From Lachnospiraceae bacterium (GTDB lineage Bacteria > Bacillota > Clostridia > Lachnospirales > Lachnospiraceae): a stretch of 64,000 nt of DNA. The notes under the pieces were generated by a model, which saw only the letters and a program-made list of their open reading frames with translations, made no database searches and was not told the DNA's origin. This document shows, in pieces, positions 9,345-17,818 of this stretch. The position numbers were made by a program, and so were the translations under genes. The first letter of the stretch is position 1; each line of letters starts with the position of its first letter. The stretch lies in contig JAAUZC010000015.1 of the NCBI GenBank assembly GCA_014804795.1, positions 133,857 through 197,856 on the forward strand, in the 5' to 3' direction.

Positions 9345-9700
9345 TCTTTTTTCTTTTCCCTGACTTTCTCCAGTATTTTCTGAAAGCTTATCTTTGCGCT
9401 ATCTGCATCATCCCTGCGCACAAGCTTTGATTCCTCCAACTCGGATAAAACGGTAACGGTATCTTTTGATACCGCTATGGCAAGATATTTATCTGCCACA
9501 CGTATTATCTGGACATACTTATCAGAGGCAATACGAAAGCTTTCCAGCATTTCAATATTGCCGCCTGCCCATTTACCCTTCTGGTATCCGCCCATCCACT
9601 TTGTCACAGCCCAGGTCACCCACAAAACCGCAACAAACAGAACCAGTACAGTAATAAACTGTGCGATCCCTCCAAGCGTATCCATCGTCAAAAGTATCAT
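9341..9700 (-). CDS. fliO: Flagellar biosynthesis protein FliO (FliZ)
   Basis: 119 aa. One membrane helix (ITVLVLFVAVLWVTWAVTKW) is followed by a basic cytoplasmic domain with the FliO pattern (IEMLESFRIASDKYVQIIRV...KYLAIAVSKD). FliO helps assemble the FliP ring. The start used is the ATG at 9700, whose A is the last base of the cheY stop (TAATG). A longer frame upstream overlaps cheY and looks like out-of-frame cheY sequence, so it was not used. In Bacillus this gene is called fliZ. Confidence 0.88.
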   Translation of the reverse strand: MILLTMDTLGGIAQFITVLVLFVAVLWVTWAVTKWMGGYQKGKWAGGNIEMLESFRIASDKYVQIIRVADKYLAIAVSKDTVTVLSELEESKLVRRDDADSAKISFQKILEKVREKKKE

Positions 9701-10062
9701 TATCCGATAACCTTCTTCACAGCTTCCAATACACGATCGGCCTGAAACGGTTTTACAATGAAATCTTTTGCACCGGCCTGAATAGACTCGATTACCATTG
9801 CCTGCTGACCCATTGCAGAACACATAATGATCATTGCGCCCGGATCCGCCTCTTTGATTTTTTTCAGTGCCTGAATACCATCCATCTCAGGCATGGTAAT
9901 ATCCATCAGTACCAGATCAGGTTTTACTTCCAGATACTTCTCCACTGCCTTTACACCGTTTTCGGCTTCCCCCGCAACGGTGTAGCCGTTTTTGGAAAGA
10001 ATATCCTTGATCATCATCCTCATGAACGCTGCATCGTCACAAATTAACACATTTTTAGCCAT
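9700..10062 (-). CDS. cheY: Chemotaxis response regulator CheY
   Basis: 120 aa single receiver domain with D9/D10, phosphoacceptor D54 (VLMDITMPEMDG), S82 at the usual Thr/Ser position and K104 (IVKPF). CheA phosphorylates it and CheY-P binds FliM to change motor rotation. It lies between fliY, whose product is expected to dephosphorylate it, and fliO, as in Bacillus. Confidence 0.95.
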   Translation of the reverse strand: MAKNVLICDDAAFMRMMIKDILSKNGYTVAGEAENGVKAVEKYLEVKPDLVLMDITMPEMDGIQALKKIKEADPGAMIIMCSAMGQQAMVIESIQAGAKDFIVKPFQADRVLEAVKKVIG

Positions 10063-10103
10063 CTTTTCACTCCTATCGCTTTTTATGTTGTTTTTATGCC
10101 ATC

Positions 10104-11432
10104 TTACTTCATAATTTCTGTTACTCTGACGCCGAAGCTCTCCTCAATTACAACAACTTCGCCTCTTGCCACCATTTTCCCATTTACATAAACTTCCACC
10201 GGTTCACCCGCTACTTTATCTAACTCAATGATCGTTCCCGGTGCAAAATCAAGCACCTCCGAGATGGATTTTTTGGTACGTCCCAGCTCTACAGTGACTT
10301 CTAACGCCACATCCATGATAAGATCAATGTTTGCAGGTGCAGCTCCGCCCGGAGCCCCTGTGGCAAAGTTCTGGAATTGTGCCGGCTGCACATTCATATA
10401 CGGTGCTGCCTGCTGTGGCATAGGCTGCATCGGCATTCCATATCCCGGCGGCATCATACCCATACCATAAGGCGAATACATACCTGCCATGTTCATATCC
10501 TGTCCGGGCATTCCCATCATCGGCATCCCCATGCCTGCCATTCCCATATCAGGCGCTGATGCTGAAGGAGCCTGTGCGGGCTGAGGCGCAGACGGCATCG
10601 GTTCAGACAGCGTCGGTGCCGATGCAGCAGGAGCAGGCTTCGGTGCCGGTTCCGGCTCTGATTTTGCTGATAAACTGTCACCCATAAATGCCTTGCACAA
10701 AAATCTCGCAAAATCACACGGATAAAGCTGCATGATCGTGCTGTCGATCAAATCCTCGATCTGCATTCTGAATGCAATCTTGACAAATGTCCCTCCAAGG
10801 AACGGCGAAATATCATGCCCGGCGTTTATCGTCGACAAATCTATCAGTGTAGCCTCCGGGGGACTGATATCGATCATCTTTCCAAGCATTGTTGCCAGAG
10901 AAGTTGCGGAAGCTCCCATCATCTGATTCATTGCTTCAGAAATAGCGCTCAAATGAATCTCCGAAAGCTCTCCCTCTGTATTTGTTCCATCACCGCCCAT
11001 CATCAGATCGGTAATGATCTTTACATCATGTTCTTTTAATATTAAAATATTATGACCGTCTAATCCCGCTGTATACTTAATCTGAATAAATACGCAGGGT
11101 CTTTCATACTCCCCTATCATTGTCTCCCATTGTTCCAATGAAACGACAGGCGTTGTAATATTCACTTTCCGATTGACCAGTGAATACAGGGTGGTTGCCG
11201 CTGATCCCATACTGATATTGGCAATTTCGCCAATAGCATCTTTTTCCGCATCGGTAATCAGGGCTTCCTCTTCACTTATTGCCGCGGTATTTTCGTAGAC
11301 AGACGGCTCTGAGTCCAAAGGTTCAGGCGTATCTGCAGCATCCGCCTGCAGTTCATTCGGATCAATAGAACCATCCTCCATACCGCTCAGCAAAGCATTT
11401 ATCTCATCCTGCGATAACATTCCACCATCCAC
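10104..11432 (-). CDS. fliY: Motor switch phosphatase FliY
   Basis: 442 aa, longer than Bacillus FliY. An N-terminal CheY-P-binding peptide (MLSQDEINALLSGM) precedes a CheC-like phosphatase domain (about 60-250) with both active-site sets intact: E-x2-N in GEIANIS and in SEAMNQM, each followed by the conserved proline (NITTP, DISPP). A long Ala/Pro- then Met/Gly/Pro-rich linker (about 255-365) leads to a C-terminal FliN/SpoA domain (ELGRTKKSISEVLDFAPGTI...). It is both a C-ring component and a CheY-P phosphatase. The Met-rich linker is unusual. Confidence 0.94.
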   Translation of the reverse strand: MDGGMLSQDEINALLSGMEDGSIDPNELQADAADTPEPLDSEPSVYENTAAISEEEALITDAEKDAIGEIANISMGSAATTLYSLVNRKVNITTPVVSLEQWETMIGEYERPCVFIQIKYTAGLDGHNILILKEHDVKIITDLMMGGDGTNTEGELSEIHLSAISEAMNQMMGASATSLATMLGKMIDISPPEATLIDLSTINAGHDISPFLGGTFVKIAFRMQIEDLIDSTIMQLYPCDFARFLCKAFMGDSLSAKSEPEPAPKPAPAASAPTLSEPMPSAPQPAQAPSASAPDMGMAGMGMPMMGMPGQDMNMAGMYSPYGMGMMPPGYGMPMQPMPQQAAPYMNVQPAQFQNFATGAPGGAAPANIDLIMDVALEVTVELGRTKKSISEVLDFAPGTIIELDKVAGEPVEVYVNGKMVARGEVVVIEESFGVRVTEIMK

Positions 11433-11436
11433 TTAT

Positions 11437-12417
11437 CTATTCCTCCTCTCCCAGAACCGATGTAACCTGCACAGCATATTTTTCTTTGCTGGAACCGGGT
11501 ACTGCGGTAAATTTTTTAATATTTCCAACATAAACTATCAGATCGCCGTTTATTTCAGAATCCAACCGAATAATATCTCCCAACTGAAGATTCGTAAAAT
11601 CACTCACAGATATGCTGCTTGATCCAAGCACCGCCCGGATCGGCACGCTCACTTTCTTTACAAGAGTTTCCAGATATTCATGATATTTTTCATCAGATAC
11701 CTCATGGATCGTAGAGTACCAGAATTTGGTATTCAGGTTATCCATGATATCTTCCAGTGTAAAATAGGGCAGGCAGACATTCATCAGACCCTCCACCTCT
11801 CCTATTTTGATATTCAAAGTCACGATCGCTATCATGTCACTGGGCGCAATGATCTGTGCAAACTGCGGATTCGTCTCAATCCGGTCAAGCACCGGATTAA
11901 TGTCCACTACATTCTTCCACGGTTCCCGCAGAAGCTGCATGCAGACAACCAGAACCTTCTCCAGTATTGTCATCTCTATCTCTGAAAAATCTTTTGTCTT
12001 CTCCAATGACGTTCCCTGTCCGCCGAGCATTCTGTCAATAATCGCATACCCCAGATTCAGGGAAAGCTCCATTAAAATATTTCCAGCTAGCGGAGCAAAA
12101 TTTACAATAGACAGTATGACCGGACTGGACAGCGCATTTGAAAACTCCGAAAAAGTTACAGTCTCTGAACTGCTTACAGTAACCTGCACATTCTTCCTGA
12201 GATACACCTGCAGATTCGTGGACAGCAGTCGTCCATAATGTTCAAAAATAATTTCCAATGTACGCAGATGCTCTTTGGAAAACTTAACAGGGCGTTTAAA
12301 GTCATAATCCTTTACCTGCTTTTCTTTGTTCTCCTGTATGTCATTTGCGTCCAACTCACCGGTACTGAGAGCTGCCAGGAGACTGTCTATCTCCTGTTGC
12401 GATAATACCTCACTCAT
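11437..12417 (-). CDS. fliM: Flagellar motor switch protein FliM
   Basis: 326 aa. The N-terminal CheY-P docking peptide is LSQQEIDSLLAAL, followed by a short linker, the middle CheC-like domain (about 45-225) with GGQGTSLEK near the FliG contact region, and a C-terminal SpoA domain (LGSSSISVSDFTNLQLGDII). FliM links FliG to the rest of the C ring. It starts 15 nt after fliL and ends 4 nt before fliY. Confidence 0.96.
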   Translation of the reverse strand: MSEVLSQQEIDSLLAALSTGELDANDIQENKEKQVKDYDFKRPVKFSKEHLRTLEIIFEHYGRLLSTNLQVYLRKNVQVTVSSSETVTFSEFSNALSSPVILSIVNFAPLAGNILMELSLNLGYAIIDRMLGGQGTSLEKTKDFSEIEMTILEKVLVVCMQLLREPWKNVVDINPVLDRIETNPQFAQIIAPSDMIAIVTLNIKIGEVEGLMNVCLPYFTLEDIMDNLNTKFWYSTIHEVSDEKYHEYLETLVKKVSVPIRAVLGSSSISVSDFTNLQLGDIIRLDSEINGDLIVYVGNIKKFTAVPGSSKEKYAVQVTSVLGEEE

Positions 12418-12432
12418 CCGGGTCCACCTCCT

Positions 12433-12951
12433 TTACCCGGAATATTTTACATCTCTGAAATCTACCTTATAAATAAAGTCAGATCCAAACATATTCTGAA
12501 TCCTTTCCAGAATTGCCTGTTTCAGGCCGTCTTCATCCGCCTGCGCCTCTTCCAATGTATACTGTCCGACTACGCTGATGATCTCGCTCTTAATGAGACT
12601 CTCTCTTTCCCCAAGACTATCACCATATTCTTTGTAGTCATCATGTTCCTTATCCATAGAAAAAGTTATAGCCACCATAATATAATGATCTTTGCCGTCT
12701 TCACCCTGCTTTAAGCGAATAGTCATTGTATCTGCTATATCATAAGGCACCACATTTTCTATTGCAACTGCCGGCTTAAACGCAGTTCCGTCCACAGAAG
12801 AAAGTTCCATATCCATCGCGCCGGATATCCGCATCACCATATCCGCTGTTGCCTTATTTGTACTTGTCACACTGAAAAGCATCACTGCCGTTAATCCAAT
12901 ATTCACAATCAGCAGCGCCAGTATAATAACTGATATCAAATTCTTTTTCAT
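12433..12951 (-). CDS. fliL: Flagellar basal body-associated protein FliL
   Basis: 172 aa. A single N-terminal membrane helix (LISVIILALLIVNIGLTAVMLF) anchors an extracytoplasmic stomatin-like domain ending MFGSDFIYKVDFRDVKYSG. FliL surrounds and stabilises the stator units MotA/MotB. It is placed between motB and fliM, as in many Clostridia. Confidence 0.92.
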   Translation of the reverse strand: MKKNLISVIILALLIVNIGLTAVMLFSVTSTNKATADMVMRISGAMDMELSSVDGTAFKPAVAIENVVPYDIADTMTIRLKQGEDGKDHYIMVAITFSMDKEHDDYKEYGDSLGERESLIKSEIISVVGQYTLEEAQADEDGLKQAILERIQNMFGSDFIYKVDFRDVKYSG

Positions 12952-13004
12952 GTCTGTTATCCCTTCTCACCATTATACATCGGATTTTCAAGTTTACCAA
13001 CTAC

Positions 13005-13814
13005 TTATTCATAACTGGATATTTCATTATAAATCCTGATCTCCACCCTTCTGTTTTTCGCTCTTCCCTCTTCCGTTGAGTTATCGGCGATCGGTATATA
13101 TTCGCCTCTTCCGGAATGTTTAATACGCGCCGGATCAAGATTTGTTGTTTCCATCATATAATCAAAAACCGAAAGCGCCCTTGCACTGCTCAGTTCATTA
13201 TTGTTCGCATAACGCCTGCTGGACATCGGCACATTATCCGTATGACCCTCGATCTCTATCGTGCCTGCCGCATACCGCTCCAAAATCACCCCCACCTTAT
13301 TCAATACAGGTTTTGACTCTTCTTTTAATTCGGCGCTTCCCGAATTAAACAGCAGGGATCCTTTCATGGTAAGCTGAACATACTGTGCAGTCACCTGCAT
13401 CTCAATATCTCCGGTCAGGTTATTCTCTACTACCGCTTCCTCAATTTTCTCCGCAAGCTCCTCGGACTGCTTCAGCCCCTCCGCCTCTATCTCACTCTGG
13501 AGATCATCAAGTTCTTCCATCTCCGGCGTATTTTCCGCCATCTGGCCGACGCTGTTGATAAAATCGTCGATATTCGGCAATTGGCTTACGCCGTTTCCGA
13601 TCATCGCCCCGTCTCCGACTACTGTGGAACCTGCCGTAAAAATACTGAATGCTTTTGAAAAGGAAGCCGCCACCAGCTCAAACTTCTGCGCATCCACCGT
13701 GGACATGGAGAAAAGCAGTACAAAGAAACACAAAAGCAGGTTCATCAGATCGGCAAAGGTGGACTGCCACTCGGGCGCACCTTTCTTAGGTTCTTCTTCC
13801 CGTCTTTTAGCCAT
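13005..13814 (-). CDS. motB: Flagellar stator protein MotB
   Basis: 269 aa from the ATG at 13,814, which overlaps the motA stop by 8 nt (ATGGCTAA). A longer in-frame reading adds 14 residues overlapping motA and is less likely. The single helix FADLMNLLLCFFVLLFSMS contains the proton/ion-binding Asp D22. The OmpA-like peptidoglycan-binding domain (about 150-265) has IEGHTDNVP and SSARALSVFDYM. With MotA it forms the torque-generating stator. Confidence 0.95.
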   Translation of the reverse strand: MAKRREEEPKKGAPEWQSTFADLMNLLLCFFVLLFSMSTVDAQKFELVAASFSKAFSIFTAGSTVVGDGAMIGNGVSQLPNIDDFINSVGQMAENTPEMEELDDLQSEIEAEGLKQSEELAEKIEEAVVENNLTGDIEMQVTAQYVQLTMKGSLLFNSGSAELKEESKPVLNKVGVILERYAAGTIEIEGHTDNVPMSSRRYANNNELSSARALSVFDYMMETTNLDPARIKHSGRGEYIPIADNSTEEGRAKNRRVEIRIYNEISSYE

Positions 13815-14598
13815 CTGCCTCACCGCCTTCTGATGCCGTTCTGTCTTTCGGTGCAAGGAATGATTTCAGTTTTTCTTCTATTACACGAGGATTCTCACCG
13901 GCCTGAATGGACAAGAGCCCTTCGATCAGAATTTCTTTCATCTGATACTCTTCACTATTATTCGCTTTTAATTTCATCGCCACCGGCGTACAGATCCAGT
14001 TTGCAAGCAATGAACCGTAAAGAGTTGTGATCAACGCCACGGCCATCTGCGGACCGATGGAGTCCGGATCGGACATGTTATTTAACATGTTAACCAGACC
14101 GACCAGCGTTCCGATCATACCCCAGGCAGGCCCCATGGAACCGACATCTTCCCAGAAACTTATTTTTTGCTTATGACGGTCTTCCATGCTGATCAGTTCT
14201 GTTTCCATGATCGCCCGCACCAGCTCGGGATCCGTGCCGTCCACTACCAGAAGAATTCCTTTTCGTAAGAATGCATCATCAATCTCCCCTGCCGCTTCCT
14301 CAAGAGAAAGGAGTCCCTCTTTTCTCGCCACATTGGAGAGGTCTATGACTTTCTGAATCATCTCCGGAATATTAATATTCGGCCGCTTCAATACTAATGT
14401 AAAGCTCTTTAAGCCTCCCACAAAACTTTCAAGCGTATTTCCTGCCAGAATAGCACAAAACGCACCGCCGAATGTGATCAATGCCGACTGGAGATCCATG
14501 AAATCCCGATAGATTGCTGCAAAGCCGTTACCGACTACGATTGCAACAACAGTCAGCGTGAGACAAACTACTAAACCTATGATTGACGCTATATCCAT
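13807..14598 (-). CDS. motA: Flagellar stator protein MotA
   Basis: 263 aa with four membrane helices (about 2-24, 31-51, 145-167, 180-202) and a large cytoplasmic loop containing the FliG-contacting charged segment (LVRAIMETELISMEDRHKQK). The proline near the channel (GMIGTLVGLV region) is in family context. It is the first gene after a terminator and promoter that separate it from flgE, so it probably begins a second fla/che transcription unit. Confidence 0.95.
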   Translation of the reverse strand: MDIASIIGLVVCLTLTVVAIVVGNGFAAIYRDFMDLQSALITFGGAFCAILAGNTLESFVGGLKSFTLVLKRPNINIPEMIQKVIDLSNVARKEGLLSLEEAAGEIDDAFLRKGILLVVDGTDPELVRAIMETELISMEDRHKQKISFWEDVGSMGPAWGMIGTLVGLVNMLNNMSDPDSIGPQMAVALITTLYGSLLANWICTPVAMKLKANNSEEYQMKEILIEGLLSIQAGENPRVIEEKLKSFLAPKDRTASEGGEADG

Positions 14599-14654
14599 TG
14601 TCCTTGCCTTCTTCCCGTTTTTACATCAATCTGCAAAAACACCCTTTCTCTCCA

Positions 14655-14683
14655 ATTTTACTAAATTTTATCGGAATTGTCTA
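14655..14683 (-). promoter_or_regulatory. Sigma-A-like promoter upstream of motA
   Basis: On the minus strand TAGACA (14,678-14,683) and TAAAAT (14,655-14,660) are separated by exactly 17 bases; each hexamer differs from consensus at one position. It lies about 57 bases before the motA ATG and just past the flgE terminator. This is pattern-based only. Confidence 0.6.
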
Positions 14684-14730
14684 CTTTCAATTACAAATAT
14701 TTTTTAGACAATCTTTCCCAAGAATAAACA

Positions 14731-14770
14731 CAAAACAGGAGATTTGTCGTATTTTGGCCGACAAATCCCC
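14731..14770 (-). terminator. Intrinsic terminator after flgE
   Basis: Minus-strand arms GGGGATTTGTCG and CGACAAATCTCC pair over 12 positions with one mismatch and a 9-base loop, followed by CTGTTTTGTGTTT. It sits 39 bases past the flgE stop. The tail is U-rich but interrupted by G, so termination may be partial. Confidence 0.65.
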
Positions 14771-14808
14771 TTATTATCTTTATTTTTCTGACTTCATCCG
14801 AAAAAATA

Positions 14809-16584
14809 CTAACGTTTCAGATTAATCAGTTCCTCCAGCATCGTATCAGACACCGTAATGATACGGCTGTTCGCCTGGAAACCACGCTGCGTCACGATCA
14901 TACCGGTCAGCTCACCGGATAAGTCTACGTTGGACATCTCCAGTTCGCCGGGCGTCATATATCCGCCGTCCGATGTAATATCGATTCCGATTCCATCAAA
15001 ATCGCCGGAGTTCTGCGTTGCTATATACAGGTTATCTCCCTCTTTCTGCAGGCCGGCAGGATTGGCAAAACTTGCTGCAGCGATCTGACCAAGCAGCTTT
15101 GTCTGACCGTTGTCATATGCCGCATAAATCTTACCGTCATTCTGAATGGACAGACCGGACATCTTACCTACCATACGGCCGCCGCCCAGATTCTGTAAGC
15201 TGCCGTTCGTTGCGGAAGCTGTGGACACTTTTTCGTTGCCGACATTGGAAAGTGTGGAGAAGTCTATCGTGATATCCCTGAAACTTGCCGCATCTCCTGT
15301 CTTTCCAAACTGGAGCACTGCGGTGGAAGCTGTGGTTCCTCCCAGCCCCTTGAAAGCGCCTCCGTCTTTATCAAAGTCAATGACACAGCCATCAACATAT
15401 TTACCGTTAAGTATGAATTTACCGGCATCAGCTCCTACGCCTGCCACCATTTTGTTGTTTTCAATCAGGGAAGCAAGCTGCGTAGCTACATCAAAAGTCT
15501 CTTCCGTAGGCGGCGTTGTCGTATCATCTGTTACTACCGTGCTGCGCATCATCTTAAATGCATCTGCATCGTCATAACCGAAAGCCGCTGCCAGACCTTC
15601 CCACACTTCATCATCGTCCGATATCGCCGTGCCGGTTGTGTCTGCTGTGTCAGCATATTTTGTAGCTGTTATGCCATTCGTTCCATCTTTGATCGTATAT
15701 ACAATGCGTTCTCCTGTCACAGGATCAACTGTATATGTAATTGTATAACCATCTCCGTCTTCCGCCAGCGCATAACTTGCCGCAAGGCTGCTTGGTTCCG
15801 CATCCATCAGGGAAACGGGTGTATTTGTCATCTTTGCCCCTGATATCTCCGTCACATCCTTCCCGGTAGAATCCAACAATTTTACCAGCTCACAGGAATA
15901 GGAATTTACGGTGTCATCGCTGCCTTCCACTCTCTTGATGGCCAGTTTTGCCGTATAGCTGTAGCCTCTCGCATCATAGAAATTCAGGTTCATCAGCTTT
16001 CCGTCCGGCGAATTTACCTCCGGGCTCTCCGCATCCACAATACCGGATACATAAGCCTGTGTTGTCGCCTCCGGCGGATAAGTCATATTCGCCGCATTCA
16101 TGATCTGCAAAGCAGATACGGTATCGGGCTTGATATTATTCGGGTTCTCGGGGTCGGGCAGCCATCCCATTACCATATAACCGTTGGAGGACATAACAAG
16201 GTTGCCCGCTGCGTCCACTTTAAAGGAACCATCCCTTGTAAACATATTATCTCTGCCGTTATTGACAATAAAGAAAGAATCACCTGTGATACGGAGATCA
16301 AACGGGTTGTTTGTCGTCTCCGCAGAGCCCGGCAGCGTAATATTTGTGGAAATAGATGCCATCTTAACACCCAGACCGATCTGCTTCGCGTTGATACCAC
16401 CGATGCCTGTAGTGGCATTCGGTCCTGATGCGCTGCTGGAATTCTGGTACAATAATTCGGAAAACAGTGCTGCCTGCGCCTTGTAACCTACCGTATTTAC
16501 GTTTGCAATATTGTTACCGATAACATCCATTCTTGTCTGGTGCGTTCTCAAACCTGCCACACCTGAGTACATTGCTCTGTTCAT
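14809..16584 (-). CDS. flgE: Flagellar hook protein FlgE
   Basis: 591 aa, longer than the roughly 400 aa of many FlgE proteins. The N-terminal rod/hook motif (MYSGVAGLRTHQTRMDVIGN, then NIANVNTVGYK) and the C-terminal heptad region (LSGELTGMIVTQRGFQANSR) are both intact. The central part, roughly residues 150-470, is a Thr/Asp/Gly-rich insertion forming the exposed domains. It polymerises into the hook under the FlgD cap with length set by FliK. It is the last gene of the flgB-led unit. Confidence 0.95.
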   Translation of the reverse strand: MNRAMYSGVAGLRTHQTRMDVIGNNIANVNTVGYKAQAALFSELLYQNSSSASGPNATTGIGGINAKQIGLGVKMASISTNITLPGSAETTNNPFDLRITGDSFFIVNNGRDNMFTRDGSFKVDAAGNLVMSSNGYMVMGWLPDPENPNNIKPDTVSALQIMNAANMTYPPEATTQAYVSGIVDAESPEVNSPDGKLMNLNFYDARGYSYTAKLAIKRVEGSDDTVNSYSCELVKLLDSTGKDVTEISGAKMTNTPVSLMDAEPSSLAASYALAEDGDGYTITYTVDPVTGERIVYTIKDGTNGITATKYADTADTTGTAISDDDEVWEGLAAAFGYDDADAFKMMRSTVVTDDTTTPPTEETFDVATQLASLIENNKMVAGVGADAGKFILNGKYVDGCVIDFDKDGGAFKGLGGTTASTAVLQFGKTGDAASFRDITIDFSTLSNVGNEKVSTASATNGSLQNLGGGRMVGKMSGLSIQNDGKIYAAYDNGQTKLLGQIAAASFANPAGLQKEGDNLYIATQNSGDFDGIGIDITSDGGYMTPGELEMSNVDLSGELTGMIVTQRGFQANSRIITVSDTMLEELINLKR

Positions 16585-16671
16585 AAATTAATTAACCTCC
16601 TGCGAAAGTAAGGCTGTCTGTTCCGTCTGTCATTCGGGAACATTTATAGCTTCCATAAGGTCCAGCTATAT

Positions 16672-17076
16672 TTATATGATCACAGCCCCGTCAATATTAG
16701 TAAAAATGTTTTCTTTTGCTTCACTCTGCTCCATAGCCGTCACTACAGTGCTGCTTGGTACATTTACGATAAATGCCAGTGAATCCACGAGTACCAGTGA
16801 ATCCTTTATGCCTTTTGCCTGGGCTTTCTGCGCACCCTCGTTCAGTCTCTCCATCTGTCCGTCCGTCAGCTCAATATTTCTTGTATTCAGCCTGTTTGCT
16901 GCATGTTTGGAAAATCTGACTTCTCTGCCGCGCCCTGACACCTGCTCCAACATTTCCTGAAATGACAGGCTGTCATTGCTCTTTGCCTGAGGTGTCTCCT
17001 GCCTGCGGTTTAAGTATTCGTTTTGTACCTGTTCTAAAGAGTGAAAACCGTTTGTCTGTACTTTCATACGTTTCAC
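16672..17076 (-). CDS. Hook-region flagellar operon protein, TIGR02530 type
   Basis: 134 aa. The C-terminal two thirds match the small flagellar operon protein family TIGR02530: FSKHAANRLNTRNIELTDGQ, then a KAQAKGIKDSLVLVDSLAFI segment and a closing NIFTNIDGAVII. No enzymatic motif or membrane segment is present. The family is found between flgD and flgE in many Clostridia and Bacillus species; its biochemical role is not established. Position here (20 nt before the flgD stop on the other side, 87 nt before flgE) agrees. Confidence 0.85.
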   Translation of the reverse strand: MKRMKVQTNGFHSLEQVQNEYLNRRQETPQAKSNDSLSFQEMLEQVSGRGREVRFSKHAANRLNTRNIELTDGQMERLNEGAQKAQAKGIKDSLVLVDSLAFIVNVPSSTVVTAMEQSEAKENIFTNIDGAVII

Positions 17077-17096
17077 CAGCTTCCCTGCTTTTTGGT

Positions 17097-17804
17097 TTAT
17101 TCTGTCTTGTCGGGCTCCTCCGCCTCGTCATTATTTTCTGTTTTGTCTTCAGAAGTCCCTTCGTGAATCTTGATCAGCTCCTGCATCCTTTCATGGAGTT
17201 TTTTGATCTTTTCCTCATTCTCGCTCGCCACGAAAGTCTTTTCATAATCAGACATCTTGTCGTACTCGTTATATACGCTCTCCACATCTTCTCTGTCATT
17301 ATAGGTCAGATTCTCGTATGCCGGGAGTTTATTCAGTTTTACAGACCATTCATATACTTTATCGAATGCCGACATATAGTCTGTATCTACAATGTCATGC
17401 AGATCGTCCATAGAATATGTAGAACCGTTAATGGAAAGATACGCCTGCCCTCCTTCGTAAGTCACATAATCCACTTTACCCTGTATTGTAGTGACCTTGC
17501 CGGATTCACTTGTCGTCTGCAATACAACCGTTTTGCCCACCAGTGTGGATGCTCTCGAAAGATCAAACGAAGCGCTCATATTCTGCATTGCTTCCAACTC
17601 TGAGAACGTTGCGTACTGAGATATCCATTCCGTGTTGGATGTCGGTTCAAGCGGATCCTGGTTCTGCACTTCCGCCACTAACAGCTTCAGGAAAGTATCC
17701 TTGCTGTAATCACTGTTTTTATCTTTTGTCTTCGCCAGTGAAGTCTGGGAACTGGTTTCCACAATCTTACCGTCTTCTACCGGTGCCACTAAAGTACCTG
17801 CCAT
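17097..17804 (-). CDS. flgD: Flagellar hook capping protein FlgD
   Basis: 235 aa. The conserved N-terminal cap motif is clear: SKDTFLKLLVAEVQNQDPLE followed by PTSNTEWISQYATFSELEAM. A short beta domain follows, and then a highly acidic, charged C-terminal tail (from about 175; ends EDKTENNDEAEEPDKTE) not typical of all FlgD proteins. FlgD caps the growing hook and is replaced at completion. It lies 14 nt after fliK. Confidence 0.93.
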   Translation of the reverse strand: MAGTLVAPVEDGKIVETSSQTSLAKTKDKNSDYSKDTFLKLLVAEVQNQDPLEPTSNTEWISQYATFSELEAMQNMSASFDLSRASTLVGKTVVLQTTSESGKVTTIQGKVDYVTYEGGQAYLSINGSTYSMDDLHDIVDTDYMSAFDKVYEWSVKLNKLPAYENLTYNDREDVESVYNEYDKMSDYEKTFVASENEEKIKKLHERMQELIKIHEGTSEDKTENNDEAEEPDKTE

Positions 17805-17818
17805 GCTTTTCCTCCTTT

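Noticed and set aside
9701-9823. 41-residue N-terminal extension of FliO
   Set aside because: It is entirely inside cheY in another frame; the TAATG junction gives the natural start.
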